This document shows, piece by piece, positions 63,522 to 64,000 of a stretch of DNA of 64,000 bases. Each line of letters opens with the position of its first letter. Positions within the stretch are counted from its first letter, which is position 1. The stretch comes from UBA7434 sp042090785. Lineage in GTDB: Bacteria; Pseudomonadota; Gammaproteobacteria; Pseudomonadales; UBA7434. The DNA is taken from contig JBELIP010000006.1 of the NCBI GenBank assembly GCA_042090785.1, positions 1 to 64,000 of the forward strand. The letters are read 5' to 3'. The position numbers and the translations under genes were made by a program. The notes under the pieces are model-generated. The model worked only from the letters and a program-made list of their open reading frames with translations. It was not told the DNA's origin and ran no database searches.

Positions 63522-63923
63522 TTATTCGTCTTCAAAGTCATCATCAAAGTCGAATGCATCATTTTGTGGACGATCAACCAACTCTACATAAGCCATTGGT
63601 GCTTTGTCACCGGTACGGAAACCGCATTTTAAAATGCGGATATAACCACCTGGACGAGTATCGTAACGTGGACCCAGCTCGGCAAAAAGCTTACCTACCA
63701 CTTCTTTACTGCGCGTGCGATCGAACGCTAAACGACGGTTAGCAACACTATCTTGCTTTGCTAAGGTAATTAAAGGCTCAGCAAATCGACGAAGCTCTTT
63801 TGCCTTAGGCAAGGTAGTACGAATCATTTCATGCTCAACCAATGAATTGGTCATGTTGCGAAACATCGCTTTACGATGTGATGCATTACGGTTGAGCTGT
63901 CTGCCAGTATGACGATGACGCAT
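63522..63923 (-). CDS. rplQ: 50S ribosomal protein L17
   Basis: The 133-residue protein begins MRHRHTGRQLNRNASHRKAM and contains GGYIRILKCGFRTGDKAPMAY, diagnostic of L17. It ends in an acidic tail (FDFDDDFEDE). AGGAAA precedes the ATG. L17 closes the alpha operon downstream of rpoA, which lies beyond the window edge. Confidence 0.98.
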   Translation of the reverse strand: MRHRHTGRQLNRNASHRKAMFRNMTNSLVEHEMIRTTLPKAKELRRFAEPLITLAKQDSVANRRLAFDRTRSKEVVGKLFAELGPRYDTRPGGYIRILKCGFRTGDKAPMAYVELVDRPQNDAFDFDDDFEDE

Positions 63924-64000
63924 GGCAAGGTTTCCTGTAAATACTAAAAAAGTTAAACGTTAAAAAACTAAACTAAAGAGCACAAGCTATTAAGCAAGAA

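Overview
The window looks like a chromosomal segment of a marine-type gammaproteobacterium related to the Pseudomonas/Cellvibrio side of the class. The basis is gene order: gyrA-serC-pheA-hisC-tyrA-aroA-cmk-rpsA-ihfB-lapA-lapB-pyrF, mtaD-ubiG-mupP-yciK, dapA-bamC-MBL-...-purC and rplQ...uvrA/ssb all follow the arrangement known from Pseudomonas and its relatives. The genus cannot be named from the sequence. No tRNA, rRNA, CRISPR array, insertion sequence or prophage was found. One run of 100 Ns (22598-22697) interrupts the end of gyrA.

Left part (1-6210): a truncated tandem array of about 120-bp hairpin-rich repeats, a 58-codon DUF6435-like gene, then a compact four-gene minus-strand operon reading TolC-like outer-membrane protein, HlyD-like membrane fusion protein, processive GT2 glycosyltransferase and secreted GH18 hydrolase. 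This combination resembles a synthase-dependent polysaccharide export machine with a tripartite exit route and its own hydrolase; it is one of two leading candidates for an undescribed system. From 6.6 to 10 kb come an SLC13/RCK permease, a DHH phosphoesterase and a ComEA-like helix-hairpin-helix protein.

10-25 kb: a secreted lamin-tail-domain protein with a PEP-CTERM-like sorting tail, then the core minus-strand block for pyrimidine synthesis (pyrF), LPS assembly (lapAB), IHF, ribosomal S1 with a structured leader, cmk, aromatic amino acid synthesis (aroA, tyrA, hisC, pheA), serC and gyrA. 25.6-30.6 kb: plus-strand mtaD-ubiG-mupP-yciK and a beta-carbonic anhydrase, then an AlkB-like dioxygenase. 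30.6-38.4 kb: minus-strand purC, rsmJ, a hybrid histidine kinase, a PilZ protein, an MBL-fold hydrolase, bamC and dapA.

38.7-53.5 kb is more accessory: a DUF3806 protein, an RND efflux pair, a solitary ExbD, an Ogt-type alkyltransferase, a DUF4126 membrane protein, the cmoAB tRNA-modification pair, an exosortase with a partner membrane protein, several small unknowns and a tyrosine-phosphatase-like protein. 53.9-57.8 kb holds msbA followed directly by a 729-residue fusion of an LPS-kinase-like domain, a hydrophobic anchor and a glycoside-hydrolase-like domain lacking its expected acid/base residue; this is the second leading candidate. The right end has ssb and uvrA diverging from one another, a GGDEF diguanylate cyclase and rplQ. 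UvrA carries an unusual lysine-rich, histone-H1-like C-terminal tail.
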